The notes under the pieces were generated by a model. The model searched no databases. It saw only the letters and a list, made by a program, of their open reading frames with translations, and had not been told where the DNA came from. DNA of 64,000 bases from Sphingobacterium sp. (GTDB lineage: Bacteria > Bacteroidota > Bacteroidia > Sphingobacteriales > Sphingobacteriaceae): the NCBI GenBank assembly GCA_022712315.1, contig JALAGS010000027.1, positions 25,856 through 89,855 of the forward strand, written 5' to 3'. The translations under genes were made by a program, and so were the position numbers. Positions within the stretch are counted from its first letter, which is position 1, and every line of letters begins with the position of its first letter. Positions 11,001 through 19,594 of the stretch are shown one piece after another.

Positions 11001-11420
11001 GGTGTGGGAGAAATTACTCGGATTATTGCTGGAGGGCCCTTATATGGACAGACAGGTAATATCTGGAATGCGGGGCAAATTTATTCTGATGTAGCAGATC
11101 ATCGTTGGAGTGCTGATAATCCCAATCCGGATGCAATTTATCCGCGTATGTCTCTCAATATTGCCAATAATTCCCAGGCATCTACTTGGTGGCAACGCGA
11201 TATGAGTTTTATCCGTTTAAAGAATTTGGAGCTTGGTTATACCTTGCCAAAACGTTGGATAGAAAAATGGAAAATGTCAACAATGCGTTTTTATGCCCAA
11301 GGGGTTAATGTTTTTACGTTCAGTAAATTCAAATTGTGGGACCCTGAATTGGAAACAATCTCTGGAAGTGGTTACCCACAAATGCGCGTATTTAATATTG
11401 GTCTAAGTGTAATATTCTAA
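8049..11420 (+). CDS. SusC/RagA family TonB-linked outer membrane protein with STN signalling domain
   Basis: About 1123 residues. A signal segment around residues 24-41 is followed by a secretin/TonB short N-terminal (STN) domain (~45-110, with QTGYEFLYNNSLI). Next come a carboxypeptidase-regulatory-like beta-sandwich (~135-215), a TonB-box-like segment EAVVVAYGKQ, a plug domain (~225-335, with GVRGANGIVVITTKRG) and a 22-strand type barrel. ATG 8049 is preferred over the TTG at 8013. The STN domain marks this as a transducer that contacts FecR in the periplasm, unlike the second SusC in this window. With SusD 11 nt downstream it should import the oligosaccharide that also induces the locus. 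Confidence 0.95.
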   Translation: MYKRNSKSCFFTQKFFVKAFIRMKVCILILIISMVHVHASSFGQQVTLDIKNGRLVDVLDEIQKQTGYEFLYNNSLINKQKRVTIKASHKNFKEVLQEFLSERNLTYELNLNTVLIMAKAASIPVAAPSTTVIMQRRKITGGVSDVKGAPLESVTVSVKGTNIGTKTDAQGQFALEIEDQHKVLQFSLVGYQSLERNISTTNQLHVTLELVVSDLEEAVVVAYGKQRKISVVGAISSVSPQQLKTPVAKLSSSLAGQMAGVVTVQGSGEPGSATSFWIRGVSSFAGSNSPLILVDGIERPMDLVDPEDVESFSILKDAAATAVYGVRGANGIVVITTKRGKKSAKPTINARVERGMLEPTRLPKLANAMQWLDYYNDINFEASGKVPLTQEEINKYVNKVDPDVYPNVDWMQEIFKKRTSNERLNVNVTGGGDFIKYYVSGSYMKENGIFQPRKTSNYDPSVNFDRINFRSNVDIKLSPSTEVNLNLSNQFETKNRLGLDLGTMYDVILHTTPVAIPTQFSNGAYTMSPYYFLNTTGYSKDFWNNAQSLVGVTQDFSELITSGLRANVKFSWDAKNSTSLDRRKNPITYYVDKTNARDNEGNLILKDNGAGSDYFTLKDWHSGERAINFESSLMYDRLFAEKHRFGGLFLFSMRERTNNFPENNYITALPYRNTGIASRLTYSYLDRYFIEGNFGYNGSENFAPKKRFGFFPSLAMGYVLSNEPFFEPLLPVISFLKIRGSIGKIGSDKIDGKRRFAYNSEMEDRGGYSFGIGGQKPLIGIATGYPGNPLVAWESALKRNIGLELTLFNKLTIQTDYFAEKRDGIYIPQESVPSIVGVNVKPLVNIGQMENRGIEGSLEFNHHQGDFGLQIRGNITYNRNKKLFDDKPVPVWAYQSDIGQRWGQQRGLIALGLFQSEDEIAHSPVQKYGDGPHPGDLKYRDINGDGQITEQDKVAIGNTDMPQLTYGFGTSVSWRGFDIAAFFHGVGEITRIIAGGPLYGQTGNIWNAGQIYSDVADHRWSADNPNPDAIYPRMSLNIANNSQASTWWQRDMSFIRLKNLELGYTLPKRWIEKWKMSTMRFYAQGVNVFTFSKFKLWDPELETISGSGYPQMRVFNIGLSVIF

Positions 11421-11431
11421 ACGAAAAAACG

Positions 11432-13270
11432 ATGAAAAAATATATTTACCTACTGATCTGTCTTTTAATGCCTGTTTTATTTGGAGCATGTAGTAAGTAT
11501 TTGGATGTTGATCTGGCAAATCAAAAGACCCTTGATGAGACCTTTCAGAAGCGTACGACAACGGAAAGGTATCTCGCTCAAGTATATGGTTACTTGCCCA
11601 TTGAACATGATCTATTTAATAGTGAGGGTGGAAATGTGCCTCTCAGCGATGAAGCACTGTTCTCCTGGGTGGCCTGGGTGCCTTGGCTCAACTTCACAAA
11701 TGGAGGTTGGGGAGTGACAACAGATGATTATGCGACATGGGTACATAATTATCAAGGTATTAACCAGGCGACCATTTTTATCAATAATGTTGATAAAAAC
11801 GTAGAGCTCAATGAATCTACTAAAAGTACGATGAAGGCAGAAGCTAGGTTTTTACGCGCTTATTTTTATTACCTATTGTTAAAACGCTACGGGCCTGTAT
11901 TTGTTTGGGGAGATCGTGCTGCAGACGATAAGATCGATGCTAAGACAGTGGATCGCATGCCGCTGGAAGCCAACGTTAATTTTATACTCTCGGAATTTGA
12001 TAAAGCAGCTGCTGTATTGCCTAAGGAAATCACCGATCAGGCCTGGTATGGTCGTTTGACCAAAGGTGCGGTAATGGCCGCTAAATCAGAGCTATTGTTG
12101 TACATGGCTCGGCCATTATTTAATGGCGCAAAATTATATGTGGGTTTGAAGAATAGAAATGGTGAATTCCTGTTTCCTCAAACTGTTGATCCTAATAAAT
12201 GGGAGCTGGCTGCCCAAGCGGCTAAAGATCTCATTGATCTAAATTTATATACGCTGTATCAGGATAATAAAGAGACGAATTCCTTTCGTCGAGCGATAAA
12301 ATCATATATGGGTATTTATTTTGAAAAGTGGAATTCGGAAATTATTTGGGGTCGCTGGTCAGACGATGGCTTTAATTATAATGTTCGTACCGCGCCTCCT
12401 CGCGTCGTAACGATGGGCTGGGGTGGGTATGCTCCTTCATTGAAATTGGTCGATTCTTATCCAATGGCGAGCTCTGGACGCTACCCAATTACGGGTTATA
12501 GTAGCAATGGCCAGCCGATTATTGATGAAAAATCGGGGTACCAAGAAACTGGATTTACAGATAACTATGTGCATCCATTGGACAATTTTGCTGCCTTTAA
12601 AGCACATAATAGTTGTGTGGGACGCGATGCACGTTTTTATGCATCTATTTTGGCGAATGGAATGTACTGGATTAATAGGTTGCATGGCGACAAAAAGGTG
12701 ACGTTTTTCGATGGAGGAACATCGACTTATACCAAAACGGGCGACTGTGTAAAATCGGGATATCTCTGGCGGCGGATGAGTGATCCAACCAACGATATAG
12801 AATCTGGAAACTGGGGACAGTTTGCCTGGCCTTTTTATCGCTTGGCAGAGATATACCTCAACTACGCTGAAGCATGTAATGAAAAGCCAAACCGAAATGA
12901 AACTGAGGCCTTGAAATATGTTAATCTCGTTCGGCAACGCAGCGGATTGAATAAATTGGAGGAGGCTTATCCTGAAGTTTTGGGAAATAAGGAATTGCTT
13001 CGAGGACTTCTTCGTAAAGAGCGCATGGTAGAAATGGCTTTTGAAGGACATCGCTATCCGGATTTAAGAACATGGATGATTGCAGAACAGGAAATGAATG
13101 AACCTTATTACACACGCAATGTTGCAGCGACAACCTATGAGGCTTCATGGGAACGCACAAAAGATGTCTTCCCTGGCAAACGGGTATTTCAAGCAAAACA
13201 CTATTTCTTTCCGATACATCAGCAGCAACTGAGTGAGATGGTCAACATGACGCAAAACTATGGATGGTAG
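11432..13270 (+). CDS. RagB/SusD family glycan-binding outer membrane lipoprotein
   Basis: 612 residues with a lipoprotein signal peptide (lipobox LFGAC, Cys at ~20). A SusD-like N-terminal region (TERYLAQVYGYLP) is followed by the C-terminal RagB/SusD segment (YLNYAEACNEKPNRNETEALKYVNLVRQRSGL, shown here only as motif ends YLNYAEAC and VRQRSGL). It would act as the surface lid of the SusC barrel. It lies 11 nt after susC, and its stop codon overlaps the upstream extension of the next gene, so the three form one operon. Confidence 0.95.
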   Translation: MKKYIYLLICLLMPVLFGACSKYLDVDLANQKTLDETFQKRTTTERYLAQVYGYLPIEHDLFNSEGGNVPLSDEALFSWVAWVPWLNFTNGGWGVTTDDYATWVHNYQGINQATIFINNVDKNVELNESTKSTMKAEARFLRAYFYYLLLKRYGPVFVWGDRAADDKIDAKTVDRMPLEANVNFILSEFDKAAAVLPKEITDQAWYGRLTKGAVMAAKSELLLYMARPLFNGAKLYVGLKNRNGEFLFPQTVDPNKWELAAQAAKDLIDLNLYTLYQDNKETNSFRRAIKSYMGIYFEKWNSEIIWGRWSDDGFNYNVRTAPPRVVTMGWGGYAPSLKLVDSYPMASSGRYPITGYSSNGQPIIDEKSGYQETGFTDNYVHPLDNFAAFKAHNSCVGRDARFYASILANGMYWINRLHGDKKVTFFDGGTSTYTKTGDCVKSGYLWRRMSDPTNDIESGNWGQFAWPFYRLAEIYLNYAEACNEKPNRNETEALKYVNLVRQRSGLNKLEEAYPEVLGNKELLRGLLRKERMVEMAFEGHRYPDLRTWMIAEQEMNEPYYTRNVAATTYEASWERTKDVFPGKRVFQAKHYFFPIHQQQLSEMVNMTQNYGW

Positions 13271-13292
13271 TACTTATTTACTAATACAGAAA

Positions 13293-14639
13293 ATGATGAG
13301 AAATTGTATTTCCTATTGTATTTTCCTACTGACATTGGTTTTGATGAATGGATGTCAAAAGGATGATCGAATGAATAATATGGTCGATGACACCATTTAT
13401 TTCAGAGACTTTAAAGAGAATAAAATAACGGTATTTGACTGGGGAAAGTTTGATTATAATGTAACTGTTGTGAAGGCTGGAATTGGACAGCAGGAAGCAA
13501 AGGTCAACTTTAAGATTGACGAAGCCTATTTAGCGGCATATAATGCACAAGAGGGTACAAACTATAAGTTGCTCCCCGCAGATTGCTATAAAATCGGCAA
13601 TACCGCTTTAGAATTTTCAAAAAAAGACTATTTACATGATATCGCAATTGTGTTTGACAGCGAACGGATAAGCGCGTTACAAGGCAAATATAAAGAGCTA
13701 TATGTACTTCCCTGTCGTATTGATGCTGAAGGCGGGGTATTGCATGCGCTGAAACCTGAGATGGCTACAACATTACTGATCCCCAACGTTAAAGATCCTT
13801 TTTTGGAGTTTACATCACCGGGACTGCAGCTGGACCAGATCAAATTAAGCCCCACTGGTGCTGAACAAGTTATAGGAGAAGCTACATTGGTGACAAATTA
13901 TCCTAATCAATGGAATCTTGACTATGAAATTGAAGTTGATCCCATAATTTTGGATGATTACAATGGGACGGTATCAGACGATAAAAAGTTGAAATTACTG
14001 CCGAAAGCTGCTTATCGGCTTCTGCCTGCACCGTATAAAATTGCTGCGAAGGAGAATAAAGCGAGTTTCTCATATACCATTCTGAAAAAGGGCCTTATTG
14101 ATGGAGCAACCAATTTATTTGGAGAATATGCTTTGCCTTTACGGATTAAATCCGTTTCAAAAAATGGTATTAACCCTGTTGCTTCGACAATATTAGTTCC
14201 TGTTTCATTTCAACCACCAGATATCCCACGTGGTGGCTGGAAGGTCATCGCGGCTTCTTCCGAATGGATTGGCGGTGGTGAAAAGGAAAATATATTGGAC
14301 GGTAACCCCGATACCTTCTGGCATAACATCTGGATGGGAGGAGAGCCGCCATTACCGCATTATGTCATTATAGATTTTGGAAAGGAATATAATGTGATGA
14401 TGGTTGAATTAACAAGGCGACTTTGGAATAATGATTTAAAAATTGTTGAGTTTTCGGCTAGTAATGATAATAAAACATATGTTCCATTAGGAAAGATTGA
14501 TTTTGGAACAAATAGTCCCAAATCAACGTTGGCCGTTAATGTTCCGACGACCAAAGCCCGTTATTTAAAATGTACGGTAACAGCAAGTAATCGTCCGCCT
14601 TCATCCGCTATAGCAGAAGTATATGTCAAAGGATTATAA
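13293..14639 (+). CDS. Surface lipoprotein with DUF1735-like and F5/8 type C (discoidin) domains
   Basis: About 449 residues from ATG 13293 (a second ATG follows at 13296). The frame is also open back to an ATG at 13260, which overlaps the susD stop, but the later start puts the lipobox (LVLMNGC) in the normal place. Residues ~30-170 resemble the DUF1735/BT_3987-like N-terminal domain found in SusE-position lipoproteins. The last ~140 residues look like a discoidin-type carbohydrate-binding fold (ILDGNPDTFWHNIW, then ARYLKCTVTASN). As the third gene after susCD it probably binds glycan at the cell surface; no catalytic motif was seen. Confidence 0.83.
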   Translation: MMRNCISYCIFLLTLVLMNGCQKDDRMNNMVDDTIYFRDFKENKITVFDWGKFDYNVTVVKAGIGQQEAKVNFKIDEAYLAAYNAQEGTNYKLLPADCYKIGNTALEFSKKDYLHDIAIVFDSERISALQGKYKELYVLPCRIDAEGGVLHALKPEMATTLLIPNVKDPFLEFTSPGLQLDQIKLSPTGAEQVIGEATLVTNYPNQWNLDYEIEVDPIILDDYNGTVSDDKKLKLLPKAAYRLLPAPYKIAAKENKASFSYTILKKGLIDGATNLFGEYALPLRIKSVSKNGINPVASTILVPVSFQPPDIPRGGWKVIAASSEWIGGGEKENILDGNPDTFWHNIWMGGEPPLPHYVIIDFGKEYNVMMVELTRRLWNNDLKIVEFSASNDNKTYVPLGKIDFGTNSPKSTLAVNVPTTKARYLKCTVTASNRPPSSAIAEVYVKGL

Positions 14640-14704
14640 AATACATCCGAGTTTAGACATGATACAACTTCAAGTATAGTCTAATATGCAATCTGGTAGA
14701 GCTG

Positions 14705-14736
14705 AAAGTCACTCCATTTTCCGGAGTGACTTTTTT
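14705..14736 (+). terminator. Rho-independent terminator of the first SusCD operon
   Basis: An 11-bp stem, AAAGTCACTCC with GGAGTGACTTT, encloses a 7-nt loop and runs into six T residues. It lies 65 nt after the surface lipoprotein stop and closes the operon. Confidence 0.85.
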
Positions 14737-14763
14737 ATTTTTTTAATATTTGTTCTTATTTGA

Positions 14764-14771
14764 TACTTTTG
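14764..14771 (+). promoter_or_regulatory. Bacteroidota -7 box (TACTTTTG)
   Basis: TACTTTTG matches TAnnTTTG, the -7 element of the Bacteroidota housekeeping sigma factor, directly after the operon terminator and before the next gene. No good -33 TTG was seen at the usual distance. Confidence 0.5.
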
Positions 14772-14880
14772 CGCTGAATGAGGTATGGCTGAATGGCGTA
14801 CACCGAAAGTTTCGACTATCCCTAGTATATTTATTTGTCAAGTAGCCATCCTTTATACCGAGCTATATTACTACATAATA

Positions 14881-15504
14881 ATGAATAACTTTTTAGAACT
14901 CAATAAGCATAAATTTTCCTTTGGACTCAAGCTATTATCGTTAAGTTTTACTGTATTGTTTGTCGTCATTCCTATAGGTGTTTCTATTGCAAATGGAACT
15001 TATCCTACCTGGACTCTTTTCATCGGTGTTTTGCTATTCGGGTCCGTTATTTTCCCTCTTTTCTTAACTGGAATTGTTTACTTGACCTGGCTGAATAAAA
15101 TATGGGTTAAGAAGAAAGCACTTAATCGACGGCCATTCGATGAATTGGATCGGATCGGATTTACCACAGCCTATATTAATGAAAAATCGAAGTGGAATTA
15201 TACTGAAGAAATCAAAGAGATCGTAATTGATGGTTATCGAATACAGTTCAATGTAATCATGGGATTTCCGAGTAATATTGAATTTAGGGCATTAGTTAAG
15301 TATCCAACAGTAGAAAGAGAGCGATTTACGGCTTTCGAGGCAAGTTTCAAACAGGATAGAATATATTTAGACATTGATTCATTAGTTAAAGTTTACTCAC
15401 CTAAAAAGGAAGACAATCTGACGATTGAACAATTAAAAGCTGAACTGATACAATTTGCACAGATGATGCGGCTTGAAAATTTTGAACCTTTGGATAGGAA
15501 GTAA
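14881..15504 (+). CDS. Hypothetical membrane protein
   Basis: A 207-residue protein I do not recognise. Two hydrophobic segments lie near the N-terminus (about 13-35 and 41-67), followed by a soluble, charged C-terminal domain of ~135 residues with alternating beta-like stretches; the layout recalls small two-helix membrane proteins with a cytoplasmic domain. ATG 14881 is chosen because its N-terminus (MNNFLELNKHK) reads naturally. An in-frame ATG at 14785, only ~14 nt past a -7 box, would add 32 residues and cannot be excluded. It has its own promoter-like box and no close partner gene, so context gives no clue to function. Confidence 0.7.
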   Translation: MNNFLELNKHKFSFGLKLLSLSFTVLFVVIPIGVSIANGTYPTWTLFIGVLLFGSVIFPLFLTGIVYLTWLNKIWVKKKALNRRPFDELDRIGFTTAYINEKSKWNYTEEIKEIVIDGYRIQFNVIMGFPSNIEFRALVKYPTVERERFTAFEASFKQDRIYLDIDSLVKVYSPKKEDNLTIEQLKAELIQFAQMMRLENFEPLDRK

Positions 15505-15611
15505 AACAACTAGGCTGTACGCTGTTGAATGTACTGGCAATAAACCCTATTGATTTTTTTGTCAGCAATACACTTATTAAGAGGACTAAAATGGTGAAGG
15601 CTTTAAATAAA

Positions 15612-15640
15612 AAAAAGCGACTCTTTTAAAGTCGCTTTTT
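15612..15640 (-). terminator. Terminator of tRNA-Glu
   Basis: AGCGACT and AGTCGCT form a stem flanked by A and T runs, so it can terminate in either direction. It abuts the 3' end of the minus-strand tRNA and probably serves it. Confidence 0.8.
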
Positions 15641-15641
15641 G

Positions 15642-15713
15642 TAGCCCGTAGGGGAATCGAACCCCTGTTTCAAGAATGAAAATCTTGCGTCCTAACCCCT
15701 AGACGAACGGGCC
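15642..15713 (-). tRNA. tRNA-Glu (anticodon TTC)
   Basis: Read on the minus strand, the gene folds into a cloverleaf. The acceptor arm GGCCCGT pairs with ACGGGCT, with a G-T pair at the end. The anticodon arm is CAAGA-TTTTCAT-TCTTG with anticodon TTC, and the T arm contains GGTTCGATTCC. CCA is not encoded. A terminator follows on the same strand. Confidence 0.95.
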
Positions 15714-15823
15714 ATATCGTTTTCGATGATGCAAATATAGAAGCTTTTTCAAAAAGCACAAAAAAAAAGTGCTGTCTGTGTGCTAATTCATTGAAATTGA
15801 GAAAAATTATTTTTTTAAAGGAC

Positions 15824-16465
15824 CTATTCTACAGCATAAGCGAGCATATATTCATTGAACTTCTCGTAATGTACATCATAAATATGCTTGTTTTGATCGC
15901 TGTCGAGTTCAAGTTTTAATATGCCTTGCGTTTGGTATTCGAATGGTTGTATGGTCATGTTGTTCAAGAAGGAGACCCCTGCATTGCCTTGAAGTTTATA
16001 AATCGCTTCTTTGGCGCACCAGCAAGCATAAAGCTGTTCGTATCGGGTTTCATCTTGGGCGATGAATGAAAGTTCTGTAGGTTTTAGAAACTTATGTTGG
16101 ATGCGCTCTACTTTTGTTTTGATGATTTCCATGTCGATGCCAACCTCTCCTTTTGTACTGATCATCGCCGCGGCATAATCAAATGAGTGTGAAAGTGATA
16201 TTTTTTGGGGAAAATTAGCGAGATAAGGCTTGCCATTTGCATCAGAAGGACATTCTATATAACGGGATGTGTTCAATAGGGTTCGCAAGAGCACACGGGT
16301 GGCAAGCCAATGTAACCGTCTTTTCCCTTTATTGAAAGACCCTAATTTCGCTTTTTCACGTTCATCCAATTGAAGTTTCGACAGTAAATCGTCGTCCGAT
16401 TCCTCAATTCGCCAAATTGCAAATTTGGTTTGGCTATCAATTTCACGTAGATACACTAGACTCAT
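15824..16465 (-). CDS. 4'-phosphopantetheinyl transferase superfamily protein
   Basis: 213 residues if the start is the ATG at 16465; the frame is open 30 codons further upstream, but that part runs into the dcd promoter. The two family signatures are present: GIDMEIIK, with a metal-binding Asp, and WCAKEAIYK. The enzyme would transfer 4'-phosphopantetheine from CoA to a carrier protein. Its length suits the Sfp/Gsp class rather than the short AcpS class. It is a single gene divergent from dcd with no biosynthetic cluster nearby, so the carrier protein is unknown. Confidence 0.88.
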   Translation of the reverse strand: MSLVYLREIDSQTKFAIWRIEESDDDLLSKLQLDEREKAKLGSFNKGKRRLHWLATRVLLRTLLNTSRYIECPSDANGKPYLANFPQKISLSHSFDYAAAMISTKGEVGIDMEIIKTKVERIQHKFLKPTELSFIAQDETRYEQLYACWCAKEAIYKLQGNAGVSFLNNMTIQPFEYQTQGILKLELDSDQNKHIYDVHYEKFNEYMLAYAVE

Positions 16466-16533
16466 ACCCAAATTTAAAAAACAAATCGCAGATTTTTGTT
16501 TTGAAAAATGAAGTAAAATTAGTGGGAGAACTG

Positions 16534-16541
16534 TATTTTTG
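16534..16541 (+). promoter_or_regulatory. -7 box of dcd (TATTTTTG)
   Basis: TATTTTTG fits TAnnTTTG and lies 43 nt before the dcd ATG, in the divergent gap between dcd and the phosphopantetheinyl transferase gene. A matching -33 element was not identified. Confidence 0.45.
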
Positions 16542-16584
16542 AATTTGTATAGCATTGCCTGACGCTCTTGCTATTTTGATACAC

Positions 16585-17121
16585 ATGATTTTATCTGATA
16601 AAAGAATTCTCGAAGAGATTGAAAATGGCAGTATTGTCATTCAACCATTTGATCGTAAATGTTTGGGAACAAACTCCTACGATGTGCATTTGGGGAAATA
16701 TTTGGCAACGTATGCAGACCGTGTACTTGATGCCAAGAAGCACAATGAAATTCAGCATTTTGAGATCCCGGAAGAGGGTTTCGTCTTGGAACCCAACACC
16801 CTTTATTTAGGCGTTACTCAAGAGTATACCGAAACGCATAAACATGTTCCTTTTTTAGAGGGCAAATCGAGTACTGGTCGTTTAGGGATAGATATCCATG
16901 CAACAGCAGGAAAGGGAGACGTCGGTTTCTGTAATACCTGGACCTTGGAAATTTCGGTTGCTCAGCCTGTTCGGGTTTATGCGGGAATGCCAATTGGACA
17001 ATTGATCTATTTTGCTGTAGAAGGTGATATCGAGACATTTTATAATACCAAAGGTAACGCAAAATACAATGGTAAGACGATCCGTCCGGTGGAATCCATG
17101 ATGTGGAAGAATAATTTCTGA
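16585..17121 (+). CDS. dcd: dCTP deaminase
   Basis: 178 residues, the normal size for Dcd. It carries the family motifs LGTNSYDVHLG, FLEGKSSTGRLGI and the catalytic-region motif HATAGKGDVGF followed by TLEI, where Glu is the general acid/base. It makes dUTP from dCTP in thymidylate synthesis; fused deaminase/dUTPase activity is known in some relatives and cannot be ruled out. ATG 16585 gives the typical MILSDKRI start. Its TGA shares one base with the ATG of the next gene (TGATG), implying translational coupling to an MBL-fold hydrolase. Confidence 0.95.
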   Translation: MILSDKRILEEIENGSIVIQPFDRKCLGTNSYDVHLGKYLATYADRVLDAKKHNEIQHFEIPEEGFVLEPNTLYLGVTQEYTETHKHVPFLEGKSSTGRLGIDIHATAGKGDVGFCNTWTLEISVAQPVRVYAGMPIGQLIYFAVEGDIETFYNTKGNAKYNGKTIRPVESMMWKNNF

Positions 17122-18230
17122 TGCGGAATATTGGATGGATTATTTTAGGGGCTCTATTGATCGTTCTTATCAATGGAGTGCTCTATTATTTTGTTCATCC
17201 AATGTTTGGTGGAAGTTTCAAAGGAGCTCGGCTTGAACGTATGAAACAGTCCCCCAATTTTAAAAATGGTATTTTTCATAATCTCGAAGTAACGCCATCG
17301 TTGAAAGGCGATGTGAATATGGCCGCTTTGTTGTGGGATTTCCTTTTCAACAAAAATCCTCACTTGAAACCGATCAGCGTATTGCCTGCTATGGAATGCG
17401 ATTTAACACATCTCCCTGCAGATGACGTTCTGATTTGGTTTGGTCACTCCTCCTACCTGTTGAAGATTGAAGGAAAATTAATATTGGTTGATCCGGTGTT
17501 CAGCCAAAATGCTTCTCCTATCCCAGGTAGCAATAAAGCATTTAAGATGTCTGTCGACTATACGACGATGGTTTTTCCGAAAATTGACTATTTGTTTATC
17601 TCTCATGATCATTACGATCATCTGGACTATGAGACCGTTGTGAAATTGAGGGATAAAGTCGGTCAGGTGATTTGTGGTCTCGGAGTAGGGGCACATTTTG
17701 AATCTTGGGGATATAAGGCCGATCAGATCATCGAGGGGGATTGGTACGATCAGGTAAAACTTGCGCCAGATTTTCAGGTAACCTTCACACCCGCAAGGCA
17801 CTTTTCGGGGCGAAGATTTACACGGAATAATACCTTATGGACATCCTTTGTGTTAAAAACTTCTAAGTACAGTATTTTCTTGGGGGGAGATAGTGGGTAT
17901 GGTAAGCACTTCAAAAAAATAGGTGACCAATTCGGTCCATTTGATTTAGCTATCTTGGAAAATGGCCAATATAACGATGCCTGGCATTATATCCATTCTT
18001 TACCTGACGAATGGGCTGCTGAAACGAAGGATCTGAAAGCCCAAGCTATTTTGCCCGTTCATTCTTCTAAGTTCGCGTTGGCTATGCACGACTGGAAAGA
18101 GCCAATGGAGAAATTTTACGAGACAGCGAACAAAGAACAGATCACTCTTATTACGCCAAAAATAGGAGAAATGATCCATTTTAATAGATTAGATACAGTA
18201 TACGCGCCTTGGTGGCGTGAAGTCAACTAA
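17121..18230 (+). CDS. MBL-fold metallo-hydrolase (UlaG/NAPE-PLD-like), membrane anchored
   Basis: 369 residues. A single N-terminal hydrophobic segment (about 4-26) is a likely membrane anchor. The metallo-beta-lactamase fold follows, with WFGHSSYLL, the zinc motif SHDHYDHLD, FLGGDSGYG and a late histidine in LPVHSSKFALAMHDW. This pattern is shared by UlaG-like lactonases and N-acylphosphatidylethanolamine phospholipase D-like proteins; the substrate is unknown. The start overlaps the dcd stop, so the two are cotranscribed, although no direct functional link is evident. The gene ends 3 nt before the convergent glycosyltransferase gene. Confidence 0.88.
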   Translation: MRNIGWIILGALLIVLINGVLYYFVHPMFGGSFKGARLERMKQSPNFKNGIFHNLEVTPSLKGDVNMAALLWDFLFNKNPHLKPISVLPAMECDLTHLPADDVLIWFGHSSYLLKIEGKLILVDPVFSQNASPIPGSNKAFKMSVDYTTMVFPKIDYLFISHDHYDHLDYETVVKLRDKVGQVICGLGVGAHFESWGYKADQIIEGDWYDQVKLAPDFQVTFTPARHFSGRRFTRNNTLWTSFVLKTSKYSIFLGGDSGYGKHFKKIGDQFGPFDLAILENGQYNDAWHYIHSLPDEWAAETKDLKAQAILPVHSSKFALAMHDWKEPMEKFYETANKEQITLITPKIGEMIHFNRLDTVYAPWWREVN

Positions 18231-18233
18231 AAT

Positions 18234-19469
18234 CTATTTATTTTTTTCTTCAATCCATAAAGACATATATTTTGTGCTTTGCATCGTGTGGTGCAACAAT
18301 ATCTGACTAATAAAGTTTTGTTGGCGGTGTCTGTCAATCTGCACTTTTAGCAAAGATAGATTCGTCATAAAGTCGGCCTGATACTTTCGTTTTTCATAAC
18401 GCTCGTTGATAATACGGATACCATGTTCTTGGGCCGTTTTCCAAAGATCTTCGTTTTCGTAGAGTTCAACAGTCTTTCTGCAGAAAGTTTCGGGATTGTC
18501 TTCGATAAAACCATTCCAGTCCAAATTGCCCTTCATGGCCTCGGCACCAACTGTCGTGGTGACAGATGGTGTACCTGTCTGCATGGCGTCGATAAACTTT
18601 CCTTTTACGCCCGCACCAAACTGAATTGGAGCGACTAGTACACGGTAGTTTTCCATAGTGAGACGAGCCGATTCTGCTCGCCCCTTAATCAGGAAATTCT
18701 CTTTTGGATTGTTTAATTGAAGGACCTTTTGGGTTGCATAGGCACCGTAAATGTGCAATTCTACTTTAGGGAGCATCTTCCGTAATTGCGGCCAGATTTG
18801 TGTTTTTAGATATTGTACCGTATGCCAGTTGGGCTCATGAATAAAATTTCCGATAAATAGTAAGTTTTTACGCTCTTCAAAGGGCTTCCATTGATTAATT
18901 TCAGTAGAACTGATCTCATTTTCAAGGAAAGGGAGATAATAGAGGATATCGGGTGAAATTCGAAATTCTTCGATAAGAATCTTCATTTCGGATTCAGAGA
19001 TTATCAAAGAGAGGTCACTTCGCAGAATTGAGGCAATTTCCCGTTTGGCGGTTTCTGTAAATAACTCTTGAAAGGAGAAATCACCTTTATTTTTGACGGA
19101 TGTCTGTCTCGCCTGGCGTAAAAAATGCAAGTCTTCCGTGTCAAGTACGCGAAGTGCGTTAGGGCATTGCTGGGCAACACGCCAGCCGTATTGTTCTTCT
19201 ACCATAAAGCGGTCAAAAACAACAATATCGGGCTGTAGTTTAGCTATGAACTCGTCAAAGCTGTTGCAATTGAGTACAATTGCCTGTTCATGTATTCCGA
19301 GAGACTGCAAAGCGGCGCTATAGGGCGATTTGGCGGCAGCTGAAGCAAATGTAATATGATAAGAGCGATTGATGAACGTGTCAATTAATTGCATCATGCG
19401 AAAACCCGCAGCAGAAGATGTTGGCTCTGGCCACACAAGTCCGATGAACAAAACCTTTTTCTCTTTCAT
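18234..19469 (-). CDS. Glycosyltransferase of the GT-B fold (family 4-like)
   Basis: 411 residues with a Rossmann-like N-terminal half (KVLFIGLVWPEPTSSAAGFR) and a C-terminal donor-binding half containing the family motif GAGVKGKFIDAMQTGTPSV. These features place it among GT4/GT1-like retaining transferases, which commonly use nucleotide-sugar donors. Acceptor and sugar are unknown; it is not in a polysaccharide cluster. It is divergent from mprF across 125 nt, so regulatory sequence may be shared, and convergent with the MBL gene at its 3' end. Confidence 0.85.
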   Translation of the reverse strand: MKEKKVLFIGLVWPEPTSSAAGFRMMQLIDTFINRSYHITFASAAAKSPYSAALQSLGIHEQAIVLNCNSFDEFIAKLQPDIVVFDRFMVEEQYGWRVAQQCPNALRVLDTEDLHFLRQARQTSVKNKGDFSFQELFTETAKREIASILRSDLSLIISESEMKILIEEFRISPDILYYLPFLENEISSTEINQWKPFEERKNLLFIGNFIHEPNWHTVQYLKTQIWPQLRKMLPKVELHIYGAYATQKVLQLNNPKENFLIKGRAESARLTMENYRVLVAPIQFGAGVKGKFIDAMQTGTPSVTTTVGAEAMKGNLDWNGFIEDNPETFCRKTVELYENEDLWKTAQEHGIRIINERYEKRKYQADFMTNLSLLKVQIDRHRQQNFISQILLHHTMQSTKYMSLWIEEKNK

Positions 19470-19594
19470 GCTGGAAAATTACTGATTAATGTGAAAAGAA
19501 TTGACGAAAAATTAACAATTAGTCATTTTCAAACGATTAGCTTTATTTTAGTGTTTATATTATACTTCGAGGTTATTCATCATTTAACGATCAT

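Noticed and set aside
12437..13051. 204-codon open frame on the minus strand
   Set aside because: It lies inside the first susD gene and is a shadow of its codon usage.
14785..14880. 32-residue N-terminal extension of the hypothetical membrane protein
   Set aside because: It is possible, since a -7 box lies just upstream, but the extension lacks any feature and MNNFLELNKHK at 14881 looks like a true start. Noted as an alternative.
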